From NCBI GenBank assembly GCA_964383365.1, contig CAYLHF010000005.1:1-64000 (forward strand): a stretch of 64,000 nt of DNA. The letters run 5' to 3'. This DNA comes from CAYLHF01 sp964383365 (lineage in GTDB: Bacteria > Bacteroidota > Rhodothermia > Rhodothermales > UBA10348). Numbering within the stretch: the stretch's first letter is position 1; each line of letters begins with the position of its first letter. The notes under the pieces were generated by a model that was not told the origin of the DNA, did no database searches, and was given only the letters and a program-made list of their open reading frames with translations. Both the position numbers and the translations under genes were made by a program. Below, piece after piece: positions 26,101-34,385 of the stretch.

Positions 26101-26354
26101 CCACCCTCGTACGACGCCCGGAAAGCAATTTGAGATCCATCGGGGGAGAAATAAGGCCATGATTCCTCGCCGTCGTGTGTCGTCAGGCGCGTGGCCGTAC
26201 CGCCGGCAACAGGAACAGACCAGATATCACCCTCGGCGCTGAAAACAATCGTATCACCGTATATATCCGGTTGTCGATAGAAGCCGTTGACCTGAGCCGT
26301 CGCGTCAGATAGAAGGAGGACTGAGACCAGAATAATCGAAGTAATAAAGCGCAT
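23154..26354 (-). CDS. Tricorn-like S41 serine protease
   Basis: A 1066-residue secreted protein (signal peptide MRFITSIILVSVLLLSDATA). The N-terminal half is built of beta-propeller WD40/PD40-type repeats ('LTTHDGEESWPYFSPDGSQI', 'ESQIGGPGIFSPDSRFIVY'). Then comes a tricorn C1-like segment, a PDZ-like region ('GSVVLSVNGASTSEVGQI') and the S41 catalytic core with the nucleophile in 'ILVDERSASDGEAVADGF'. Tricorn homologues degrade peptides downstream of larger proteases; bacterial ones of this type are usually periplasmic. The length matches bacterial tricorn homologues (about 1050-1100). It starts about 100 bases downstream of the neighbouring hybrid sensor's stop and could be in the same transcript. 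Confidence 0.9.
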   Translation of the reverse strand: MRFITSIILVSVLLLSDATAQVNGFYRQPDIYGDTIVFSAEGDIWSVPVAGGTATRLTTHDGEESWPYFSPDGSQIAFRASYEGGPDVYVIPSTGGVPKRITWDPLGGSRPVGWSEDSRVMVRSFRSSGLPDIRLSLVSVDSGDTEDVPLSQAAEGSFDDGGTLFFARMPRQGSNSRWYKGGTAQKIWKFGPGLEEAVPLTTDYPGSSRQPNVMDDGKVYFLSDRKDAMNVWSAEADGSELSRITSFTSMDIQELAGDGIRLVFRKGADIWTLFPATGKAEQVDIWLLSDDQQAMTDWETKPEQFISDADISHDGTVVSLVSRGELFVASVGNKRIVHASRNSGIRYRNAVFTVDSTHVYGLSDRSGELEWWKLSTNGSETPTQITDGPAILRGDARPSPDGKKLTHTDYDGYLWLVDLTDGSTKRISESQIGGPGIFSPDSRFIVYSRGTSNQLSALFLFDTADGSTKQLTSDRFTETSPTFSADGNWLFFVSNRTWKSTVGSPWGERAPQPHFEKTAKMYALPLKKGLVFPLSPANELDLKSSPTGERRWDLGHLLREFPVPAGSLRIVGATDKRVLYRDGGNLMAIDLKAGAKPIQILKKPSNVTLSGNRKKLMVRKGSTFYVIGADTGKDTKLKEDNKVNLKGWKFPIDKRAEWTGIYNDMWRLHRDYFWDPNMGGVDWQAMREKYAVLLPRVGSREALADLQRMLVSELSLMHSNARGGDVRKGDNAVSPASLGGVFRRDEKTKGFKLVHRYEADPDLPELWSPLAHPDVQIEEGSVVLSVNGASTSEVGQIGQLLMDQAGKQVRLSVLGPAGNRRDVVITPISGRDEFSLRYHEWEYTRRRETEDRSNGSIGYVHLRAMGSADIGQWTREFYSQTDKQGLIVDVRHNNGGNIDSWVLSQLLRKTWSNLVSRAGDHFDNMQFSYNGHIVILVDERSASDGEAVADGFMRLGLGTSIGMRTWGGEVWLSGSNTQVDGGVARASEYGVYGQDRTWLIEGWGFVPEIEVDNLPHATFKGHDAQLEAAIAHLQKMIAQDPRVWPEPPPYPVLIPGSGFPTPWHKK

Positions 26355-26452
26355 CGTGTCTACCGGCTGAAGGAGAGAATCGAATGAGTATAGTGTACGC
26401 AGACCGTATCTCGAATAAAACGACGCCGTACACTGATCAAAGTCTGAAGGAG

Positions 26453-29400
26453 TCAGGAGTCTGCTCTCTCCAGTTCAGTACCGTGCTGTGACGGTGGTTC
26501 ACCGAATGCCTCTTTGAAGATGCGTGAGAAATGGGTCGCTGATCTGAATCCCACTGCATACGCAATCTCGGAGACCGTTCCGGTCCGTGCCCGAAGAAGC
26601 TGCGAGGCACGCTCAAGCCGAAGTCTTCGGACCAGATTGGCCGGGGCCTCTCCCGTTATGCTCTCCAGACGACGCTCCAACTGACGTCGACTGAGGTCCA
26701 CTTCATCTGCCATCCAATCCACATTGAATTCAGTATTTCCCAGATGGGAATTAATGGACTCAAGCACGCGATTCAGGAAAACCTCGTCGGCAGGAGTGAT
26801 CGGTGTACCGGAAGGCTGGAGGAAAATATCGCGACTGAATTGCTCCCTCATCTGTATTCTGCTCGCGATGAGGTTGGCAATCCGAGCCTGCAGTTCAGCC
26901 ATACTGAAAGGTTTGGGCAGGTATTCGTCCGCTCCGCTGTTGAGTCCCTCCAGCGTGTCCCGTTCCCCGGCCTTCGCCGTGAGCATCACGACGGGAATGT
27001 GGTGCAGATCGTCGTTGGCCTTGATCAGACGGCACATTTCGTACCCGTCCATTCGAGGCATCATAACATCGGAAAGAATCAGATCAGGGATGTGTTCTCG
27101 GGCCAACTCCAGTCCCTGCTCTCCGTTCTCGGCCTCCAACAATCGGTATTCCGTTCCGATATGATCCCGTATCCAGGTGCGAACATCCTCGTTATCTTCC
27201 ACCAGAAGCACGAGAGAGTTTTTCGCCNNNNNNNNNNNNNNNNNNNNNNNNNNNNNNNNNNNNNNNNNNNNNNNNNNNNNNNNNNNNNNNNNNNNNNNNN
27301 NNNNNNNNNNNNNNNNNNNNNNNNNNNCCAGGTGCGAACATCCTCGTTATCTTCCACCAGAAGCACGAGAGAGTTTTTCGCCTCCGAGTTCTCCGAGATT
27401 TCAGCATCTTCCGGCGCCGGAGAGTCCACATCCGCGGCCGTGGATTTGAGAGCAGTAGATGCGTCGACGTCCGGAATATCTTCAGCGTCGCTGGTCCCCG
27501 CGGCGCCACTTTCGTTCGCCGCGACCCCGGTCCCGACTTCCAGAAGCGGCAGCTCGACCGTAAATGTACTTCCTTCTCCCGGAACACTCGAAACGGAGAT
27601 GTGGCCGTCGTGGAGTTCCACCAATTCTTTCGCCAGCGTCAGCCCGATACCGGATCCTTCATGAGATCGGCGTATGGACGTATCCGCCTGTTGAAAGCGG
27701 TCGAAAATGCGGGACAGATCGGTGCCTCTGATTCCTATGCCCGTATCGGAGACAATTACATCCACGAATTTTTCCTGTCCGGAATCTCGCATATGGACAG
27801 TCACATCTACCGTCCCATTCTCGGGAGTGAACTTGATCGCGTTTGTAATCAGGTTTGAAAAAACTTTTCTCAGTCCTTCGTGATCACCCATTATGACCGG
27901 AATTCGGCTCTCCGACGCACTGGGGTTCGGCCCGGATTCTGTCTCCTCTGTAAGGTCGTCTCCTGCGAATCGAAGGTCAATCCGATTTCGCTCGGCGAGG
28001 GGCACGCATCCATGCGTCAGGTCCCGGATAAATGCGTTCAGATCAATTCGATCCATGCGCAGTTCCATCCTCCCGGCTTCCAGGCGGGAAAGGTCCAGTA
28101 GTTGGTTGATCAACTGCAGAAGCCGTCTGCTGTAACGACGAATGGTGTGGAGGTCTTTCTGAAGACGTGGATCAACAGACCCGTAATACCCATCGATTGC
28201 ATCCTGGACAGGACCCATGATCATTGTGAGCGGCGTCCTGAACTCATGGCTGATATTAGCAAAGAATCGATTCTTTGCTTCATCCATTTCGACGAGCTTA
28301 AGGGCCTGATCTACGGTTTTATTCTTTTCCGCAATCAATTCCTTTGTTCGTATTTCGACGAGGTCCGTCAGCTCGCGCTCCCTGGCTCTGAGACGTAGAA
28401 TCCGGATCTGATTTACACCGATGACTATAAAACCAAGCAGTGCCACTCCGATAGCCAGTATCCACGGCCTTTGCCACCAGGGAAAAGCTTTCCTCTTCGA
28501 AAGCGAGAGAAGCGGACCACCAGACGGCGGGGCAACCAATAAAGCCATCTCGTTCCGGACACCGGGAATGCCTGCCGGAGATGAGATGAATCCCGACGTT
28601 AGCAGAACAATCGAAGAATCCCTGAATGATCCTGTACCCAGTTTAAGATCGAAAAAGGCAAGCGATTTGTGCGTCGCAGCATCTGCGATAAAAAGCCTAT
28701 CGTCCACAGCAGGCCGGGTTACGTATGGATAGAACCCGCCGTAGCGAAGCGCGCTGACCATCGGTACGGGTTCGTCTGTAAATCCGATACTCGTGTCTAG
28801 CAGATCGGGAATACCGTGAAAGATCAGCAGATCCGTAATACCCGTCGAATCGGGGCCTTCTCCAGATCCTTCGGCCCTCTCTTTCGCGTCGTCAAATAAC
28901 GAGAGCGACATCGGAGGTTGATCCGGCCGCGAAAGTGGATCACCGACCAGTACCGCAACATACTTGCGTTCAAACAGCAGATTCAGGGTGGTCGTCGACA
29001 GGGAATTGTCGTTACTTTCTTCCCAGGACCGTACAACGCTTATTTTCAGAGACGGTGAGGTTGCAACGGTCAGTCCACTGGGAAGATCGATGAACGATGA
29101 GGCTTCCTGAAACTTGAGATTATCGAGAACGCGAATGTCGTTGATATAGACGTCGACGGAAGTGGCTTCCGGATAGGGACTGTCATTAATGATCTGGAGA
29201 CGGGTACGATTCAGAGATCCAGATTCAGTAGATCCATCGGCACGGATCATGTATATGTTGAAGGACGCGTCTCCCGACCTGCGGGGAAAATAAAAGCCTG
29301 TAGAGAGATTAATGAAAGCCAGATCGAGCTTGTCACTGAAATCCAGTATGTATGAGCCCAGAAACGGCCCTCCCTCGACGCCGTAACGTCGACTCAATTC

Positions 29401-30132
29401 TCTGTTGACCAGATTGATCGGATATGGAGACGGACCAACGAAGCCTTCTGTTGCCCGTGCTTCCAGTTCCAAGCGGACTCCGGGTCCCGGGTGATAGGCA
29501 TCGAAAACACCGAACGCCTGGTTCTGATACCACGGAAGTGGCCCATTCCAGTCCCGGTCATCGCCGCGCCAATACTGAGATACCGGGCCACCGTCTGGAA
29601 CAGAAGTAAATCCGCCGACGGCCGGAAAACTGGGAACCGGAGAGGCTTCGAGAGCATCGGGCATCACGAACAGGTCGGCGGGGGGCTCACCTGAACGTCT
29701 CAGCGGATCTCCTGCAAGTACGACGATGTACTTTTCGTCGGCTCGAAACGTGAGAGCTTTTGAGAAAAAATGGCTGCTATGATCGTCGGTCCCCGGAAAG
29801 CTGAACGATAGTTGCACACTTCGGCCGGCCGGCCAATCCTCGAAGGGGGTTGCCTGCGTGTGGGAAAGCTGTGTCTTCCACAGGTCGCCATCACGGTAAA
29901 CATCTATTGACGCGGCTTCAGTGTAGGGAGACGCGTGGATGAACTGAACGCGGGCGGTCTGCCCTGTCGCAGGCACGGACATCGTCAGAAGGCCCAGCGC
30001 AATTATGAACGTCAGGCTTAAGATCCGTCGTTGTGCTTGACGAGCGTACACAATACTTATGGGTACATTATATCTGTCCGGACATTGATCATGGTAATTG
30101 GTACGCTGCGCCTGAATCTGACGGGGATTCAC
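26453..30132 (-). CDS. Hybrid two-component sensor: DUF4397-type input, histidine kinase, receiver, AraC output
   Basis: One gene split artificially by the gap at 27228-27327. Removing 155 bases (gap plus one 55-bp duplicate) restores a single frame of about 1174 residues. A signal/TM segment lies near residues 38-58. A periplasmic input begins 'QTARVQFIHASPYTEAASID' (DUF4397-like, apparently repeated), followed by a TM helix near 557. The dimerisation box has 'FFANISHEFRTPLTMIMGP' (phospho-His near 628), then HATPase motifs ('ITNAIKFTPENG', 'SDTGIGI', 'GSGIGLTLAKEL'). The receiver contains 'LILSDVMMPRMDGYEM' (Asp near 968) and the AraC DNA-binding domain 'TVSEIAYAVGFRSATHFSRIFKEAFG' ends the protein. 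It probably controls neighbours in response to an extracytoplasmic ligand. Confidence 0.88.
27173..27382. other. Assembly gap with 55-bp identical flanks
   Basis: 27173-27227 and 27328-27382 are the same 55 bases, separated by 100 N. Deleting one copy and the gap fuses the sensor gene in frame. This is a contig-overlap artefact. Confidence 0.95.
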
Positions 30133-30429
30133 TATATGAGATGTAGGGAATAACCCCGCGTATTATCGACTCAGGATAGGTTTCACTACACCCCAACATC
30201 TCTTCCGCGGGCGGCAATTCCGATCGTGGTTCCTTCCCGCCTGACCGATCCCGGGTCTGCGGAGTGATATTCGCCGTACGTTCACGTACCTCATGTCGCA
30301 AACCGTCATCCTTTTGTCGCATCTGTGACGACACAAATCGACTACGTTTCGATCACATCGGTCGCCGTTAGACGACAGTCGTATGCTCGGTCTCCGGTGG
30401 TAACAGACTCATATGTTGGAGGTACCATC
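30133..30429. promoter_or_regulatory. Divergent intergenic region between hybrid sensor and DUF4397-type secreted protein
   Basis: About 297 bases separate the divergent starts. It must contain both promoters and, by analogy with other hybrid sensors, is a natural place for AraC-domain binding sites. No repeat or consensus was clear by eye; only the GGAGGT ribosome binding site of the plus-strand gene (about 30418-30423) is convincing. Confidence 0.4.
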
Positions 30430-31509
30430 ATGAAAAACCGAAACTGTCGAATACTTGCTTTGGCCTTTGTCGCTGCAGCCGTTTCATTCACAACACCCAT
30501 TCGAGCGCAGACTGCTCGTGTTCAGATGGTGCAGGCTTCCCCAGATGCCGTTCTCTTCTCTATCGACGTATACATGGATGATGTACTGTGGAAAGATGAT
30601 TTCAATTACCGTACCGCGACGCCGTTTGTCGATGTGTCGGTGGGAAACCACACCTTCGCAATCGCGCCGGGGACAAGCTCATCGTCTGCTGAGGCTTATC
30701 GTACCTTTGAGGTTACTCTTGAGGACGGAAAAGCGTACCACTTGGTGGCCGCCGGCGTACTCGATCCCGGCCAGTTCCCGGCGAATCCTGATGGAAAGGA
30801 CACAGGATTGAATCTGTACGTCGCTGATGACGCCCGCGAATCCGCCCGTTCTCCTTCCTCCGGGTTCTTCGACATAAGGGACTTTCATGCAGTACTCGAA
30901 TGGCCTGCTATTGAGTTTTCGGTCGACGTACCATCTCTGGGAATAGATGCGCTGTGGAGCGGTGCCGCCTACGGTGATTTTGTGAGCTACTATATAGGAA
31001 CAACGACAAACGGTGTTGTAGGGCGCGCGCATCCGGCGGGTACGCCAGATTCAATCATGTTTGCGATACAGGTGAACCTCGGGATGGAAAACACCAACGC
31101 GCTGTTTTCGGTATGGACGGGAGTATCGAGCGCTCCGGAAAAGATCCTGGATATGCTGATTCGCCCGGACGGTTCTCAGCTGTTCGGCACAGTCGTAACG
31201 GCAGTGGATGATCCGGACAATGAAATCCCTTCGATGTTCAGACTGACAGGAAACTACCCCAATCCCTTCAATCCGGTTACGACCGTACGATTTGAGCTGC
31301 CGCAGGCGGCATTCGTAGGCCTGGAAGTCTTCAACCTTATGGGCCGTCGAGTGCGGAGTGTGTCAGAACGCACATTTTCTGCGGGAAGCGATCACGGTAT
31401 CCAGGTGGACGCCGGTGATCTGCCGTCCGGAACCTATTTCTACAGGGTCACAGCTCGGATGGAGCAGGCGACGCATGTACGGAGCGGTATGATGACACTC
31501 CTGAAATGA
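30430..31509 (+). CDS. Secreted DUF4397-type protein with T9SS sorting domain
   Basis: A 359-residue protein. ATG at 30430 follows GGAGGT at a good distance. Signal peptide (MKNRNCRILALAFVAAAVSF, cleavage near IRAQ). The mature N-terminus 'QTARVQMVQASPDAVLFSID' closely resembles the input domain of the divergent hybrid sensor ('QTARVQFIHASPYTEAASID'). The C-terminal ~85 residues form a type A T9SS sorting signal: 'NYPNPFNPVTTVRFELPQA', 'VFNLMGRRVRS', 'SGTYFYRVTA', ending MMTLLK. It is exported and probably attached to or released from the cell surface; ligand or role unknown. Confidence 0.85.
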   Translation: MKNRNCRILALAFVAAAVSFTTPIRAQTARVQMVQASPDAVLFSIDVYMDDVLWKDDFNYRTATPFVDVSVGNHTFAIAPGTSSSSAEAYRTFEVTLEDGKAYHLVAAGVLDPGQFPANPDGKDTGLNLYVADDARESARSPSSGFFDIRDFHAVLEWPAIEFSVDVPSLGIDALWSGAAYGDFVSYYIGTTTNGVVGRAHPAGTPDSIMFAIQVNLGMENTNALFSVWTGVSSAPEKILDMLIRPDGSQLFGTVVTAVDDPDNEIPSMFRLTGNYPNPFNPVTTVRFELPQAAFVGLEVFNLMGRRVRSVSERTFSAGSDHGIQVDAGDLPSGTYFYRVTARMEQATHVRSGMMTLLK

Positions 31510-31687
31510 CGCCTGGCGGTCTGGCTTTTCCATGCTGCTGATCCATGCGGAAACGCGGAGCCTCACAGATCCAGACTGCTCAAACGCGCGGCGTATTCAG
31601 AGATGGATATCGTACCTCTCCGTCGCGGAAGTAGCAGTAAACGCTGTGGGGCTTCGTGTATTCGACATGAGTGACACCCACATAACG

Positions 31688-32314
31688 CTACCTTCTCTTT
31701 CTGCCGGGCTTTCCGAAAACAACCGTCGTAGCCGAATCGGCGACCACTGTAACCTCGACCGGGTCGAGACCCAGTCGTTCATGTTCGAACTTAACACGAT
31801 ACTTTCCGGGTGGAACCGCAGGTATCTCGAACGATCCGTCGTTCTGTGTGGTCGCAAAATACGGTGTCGGAGAGACGACGATGAAGCCGCGCATTTCGGC
31901 GTGTACGTTGCACTGAACGGTAATCACACCCGTTTTATCACAGGTGACGTGCTTGACGATGCCTTCCTCGTATATACCCAGTTCGAACTGACACACCGAT
32001 GAGCGCGATGTATAGACGTTGTGCCGGGTCTCGTCGCTGTTTGGAAAATCGATGGTCGACCCCTTGAGAACGGGAAGAACGTGGGGCGTGAACATCAGGT
32101 TCATCTGGTCCATGACAGGATTCACTTTCGGTACGGTGAACCGCGTGCTATCGAGACTCTCCAGATACACGACCGCCGGATAGCGGCGCAGGAGTGGGTG
32201 ATTGACAGTCCCGACAAGCGTTCCAACCGAGGACTGGGCAGCCGAGGGTTGTATGTGCCCGGAACTCGCGATTCCGAGCAGCAGGAATAGAATTACTGTT
32301 CTATGACGGAACAT
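31688..32314 (-). CDS. Cupredoxin-like protein with carboxypeptidase-regulatory-like domain
   Basis: A 208-residue exported protein (signal peptide to about PSAAQ). The middle shows a cupredoxin pattern: His in 'DETRHNVYT', then the Cys-His-Met cluster in 'VITVQCNVHAEMRGFIVV', which together give the four type 1 copper ligands. The C-terminal part ('TTQNDGSFEIPAVPPGKYRV') is a carboxypeptidase-regulatory-like beta fold. It is probably a periplasmic copper electron carrier. It diverges from the multicopper-oxidase-fold gene at 32473 and has a homologue with the same layout at 35873 inside the Rieske/molybdoenzyme operon, suggesting a shared electron-transfer role. Copper binding is inferred from ligand spacing. 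Confidence 0.78.
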   Translation of the reverse strand: MFRHRTVILFLLLGIASSGHIQPSAAQSSVGTLVGTVNHPLLRRYPAVVYLESLDSTRFTVPKVNPVMDQMNLMFTPHVLPVLKGSTIDFPNSDETRHNVYTSRSSVCQFELGIYEEGIVKHVTCDKTGVITVQCNVHAEMRGFIVVSPTPYFATTQNDGSFEIPAVPPGKYRVKFEHERLGLDPVEVTVVADSATTVVFGKPGRKRR

Positions 32315-32472
32315 CGGGATTATATTCGGACTTTATTATCCACAATAATACACAATACCATAAAAGGAAAGGCCGTTGTGGCTGGAATCTTGGTCATGTT
32401 ATTGACTACTTTCCTCGTCCTACCAGGGCCCGACACGCTGTCTTTTCTTCTGAAAGAGCGTCGAAACACCGA
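32315..32472. promoter_or_regulatory. Divergent promoter region between cupredoxin and multicopper-oxidase genes
   Basis: 158 bases with an AT-rich centre (around 32333-32362, several ATAAT words) between two divergent starts. It presumably drives both genes; no regulator site was identified. Confidence 0.35.
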
Positions 32473-34260
32473 ATGATCCATTCTCGAACCCGACTCGTTC
32501 GAACGGCGCGATTCTATCGAACCGCGTCGCTGTTGTTGCTTTTCTCTATCCCGGCCATGTCGGCCTCGTCACAACATATGAAGGGAATGCGGATGGACAC
32601 GACGTCCACGGCTGCCTCCTGGCGTATGCCCCCGATGGATATGAGTATGCCGATGCTTCCGGGTCTCGGAATGGCTGTACCTCCCGTCCGCCCGTTTCTT
32701 GCGGGCACCGAAATAAATGTCGATATGCTTCCCGGTGCCGTACCCGGCCGGTCCCGATCTGTCCGAGACTCAGAGACCATTCATCTTACGGCCGACCTGG
32801 TGCGCCGCATGGTTGGAGGGCAGAAAATAGTTGGTTTTGGATACAACCGACAGGTCCCCGGACCCGTGTTGCGGGTTGAAAAGGGATCCACCATTGATGT
32901 CGTTTTTACCAATCATACGGGAATGCCGAGCACCATTCGATGGCACGGCGTTCGGGTCGATAATTTCTCGGACGGAACCCCGAGTGTCACTCAGGATCCG
33001 GTCCCCGACGACTCTTCCTATACGTACCACGTGCACTTCCCCGATGCCGGTGTGTTCTGGTACCATCCGCAGGTTCGAGCAGACATTCAAATGGACCTGG
33101 GACTCTCGGGGCTTATCGTAGTGTCGGCTCCGGGTGAGTCAGCCCCCCCGAATAAGTTTGGGAAGCCCATTCGTGAGGAAACCCTGATCCTCGATGACAT
33201 GCTGGTCGACTCGCAGGGCGTCTTGCCCTGGGGGCAAGACGCCCCGACCCATGTGCTCATGGGACGATTCGGTAATATCATGCTCGTCAACGGGTTAAGC
33301 GATTACCATATCTCGGTTAGGCTCGGAGACCGCGTTCGGTTTCTGATCGCGAATGCGGCCAATACCCGTACATTCAATGTCGTTTTCGGTGGTCTCCCCG
33401 TCAAATTGATAGCATCCGATCTCAGTGCTTTTGAGCACGAACTGATGGTCAATAATCTGGTCATCGGACCCGGAGAACGATACATCGTAGACGTCCAGTT
33501 TGATCGGGCTGGAGAGATTGAAATGACCAATACGATTCAGGCTATCGATCACTTCCGGGGACTCTTTTATCCACATACGGACCACCTCGGGACGGTGTCG
33601 GTTTCGGCCACAGAAGGACGTGACGCGGATTCTTCCCTGGTCGGTCGAGACACAGTTAGCGTTGGCCTCTCGGTGGGGGCATCGGAAGGGACTCTCCCCT
33701 TCAATCGATTACTCGACCATCCCGATGTAATCAGGGATATCCATTCGTACAGAGACGCATTTGACCGCGAGCCCGACCACACTATCGAAATCGACCTGCG
33801 GGTTCGTGACCTTCCTCCAGCGATCATTCGGTCTATCGAGATAGACACGCTCTACCGACCTCCTGTAGAGTTTAATGACTCCATGCCCATGATGAACTGG
33901 CTCTCGACCGGAGCACAGGTCACATGGGTCCTTCGCGATGTGGATACCGGCGAGGAAAACATGGGGATCTACTGGGACTTTCAGCAAGGGGATGTGGTGA
34001 AGATTCGAATCCACAACAATCCCAAGACCTTTCACCCCATGAATCACCCGCTCCACATGCACGGTCAACGCTTCCTGATTCTGGATATAGACGGCGTCCG
34101 TAATGCCGATCTCGTCTGGAAGGATACGACGCTCATCCCGGTTGCTTCCACCGTGGACCTTCTCGTCGACATGTCAAACGTCGGGGAGTGGGTGATGCAT
34201 TGTCATATCGCCGAGCATCTCCACGCCGGAATGATGCTCTCGTTCGGCGTATGGGAGTGA
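32473..34260 (+). CDS. Multicopper-oxidase-fold protein with two altered copper motifs
   Basis: A 595-residue exported cupredoxin-repeat protein (signal peptide to about residue 33), followed by a Met/His-rich stretch (residues 35-68; MDMSMPM) that may bind copper. The C-terminal motifs are intact: 'HPLHMHGQRF' (about 525-531) and 'MHCHIAEHLHAGM' (about 575-587), preserving the type 1 copper site. The N-terminal motifs are not canonical: HWHG is 'RWHG' (R156) and the WYHPH motif reads 'WYHPQ' (Q200), removing two of the eight histidines expected at the trinuclear site. It may be an oxidase with unusual chemistry or an electron carrier. It precedes the Idr-like operon by about 125 bases. Confidence 0.8.
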   Translation: MIHSRTRLVRTARFYRTASLLLLFSIPAMSASSQHMKGMRMDTTSTAASWRMPPMDMSMPMLPGLGMAVPPVRPFLAGTEINVDMLPGAVPGRSRSVRDSETIHLTADLVRRMVGGQKIVGFGYNRQVPGPVLRVEKGSTIDVVFTNHTGMPSTIRWHGVRVDNFSDGTPSVTQDPVPDDSSYTYHVHFPDAGVFWYHPQVRADIQMDLGLSGLIVVSAPGESAPPNKFGKPIREETLILDDMLVDSQGVLPWGQDAPTHVLMGRFGNIMLVNGLSDYHISVRLGDRVRFLIANAANTRTFNVVFGGLPVKLIASDLSAFEHELMVNNLVIGPGERYIVDVQFDRAGEIEMTNTIQAIDHFRGLFYPHTDHLGTVSVSATEGRDADSSLVGRDTVSVGLSVGASEGTLPFNRLLDHPDVIRDIHSYRDAFDREPDHTIEIDLRVRDLPPAIIRSIEIDTLYRPPVEFNDSMPMMNWLSTGAQVTWVLRDVDTGEENMGIYWDFQQGDVVKIRIHNNPKTFHPMNHPLHMHGQRFLILDIDGVRNADLVWKDTTLIPVASTVDLLVDMSNVGEWVMHCHIAEHLHAGMMLSFGVWE

Positions 34261-34311
34261 CCGAATGGAATTGCACGTTGAATCAGAAGCTCGATGAAAC
34301 ACGGTAGGACA

Positions 34312-34340
34312 TTGAATCGTCGACACAGGCCTGAGATAAT
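34312..34340 (+). promoter_or_regulatory. Candidate sigma70-like promoter of the Idr-like operon
   Basis: TTGAAT (34312-34317), a 17-base spacer, and GATAAT (34335-34340), about 45 bases before the start of the cytochrome/propeller gene. Spacing is ideal. Promoter rules of this lineage may differ, so this is a candidate only. Confidence 0.4.
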
Positions 34341-34385
34341 CCGGTTATATTCCGCACATACACTCTCACACACTACCGTCTCTCT

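Noticed and set aside
32473..34260. Copper nitrite reductase (NirK)
   Set aside because: The protein is far too long (595 residues) and has the four-motif multicopper-oxidase architecture with HCH-x3-H-x4-M at the C-terminus, not the two-domain NirK layout.
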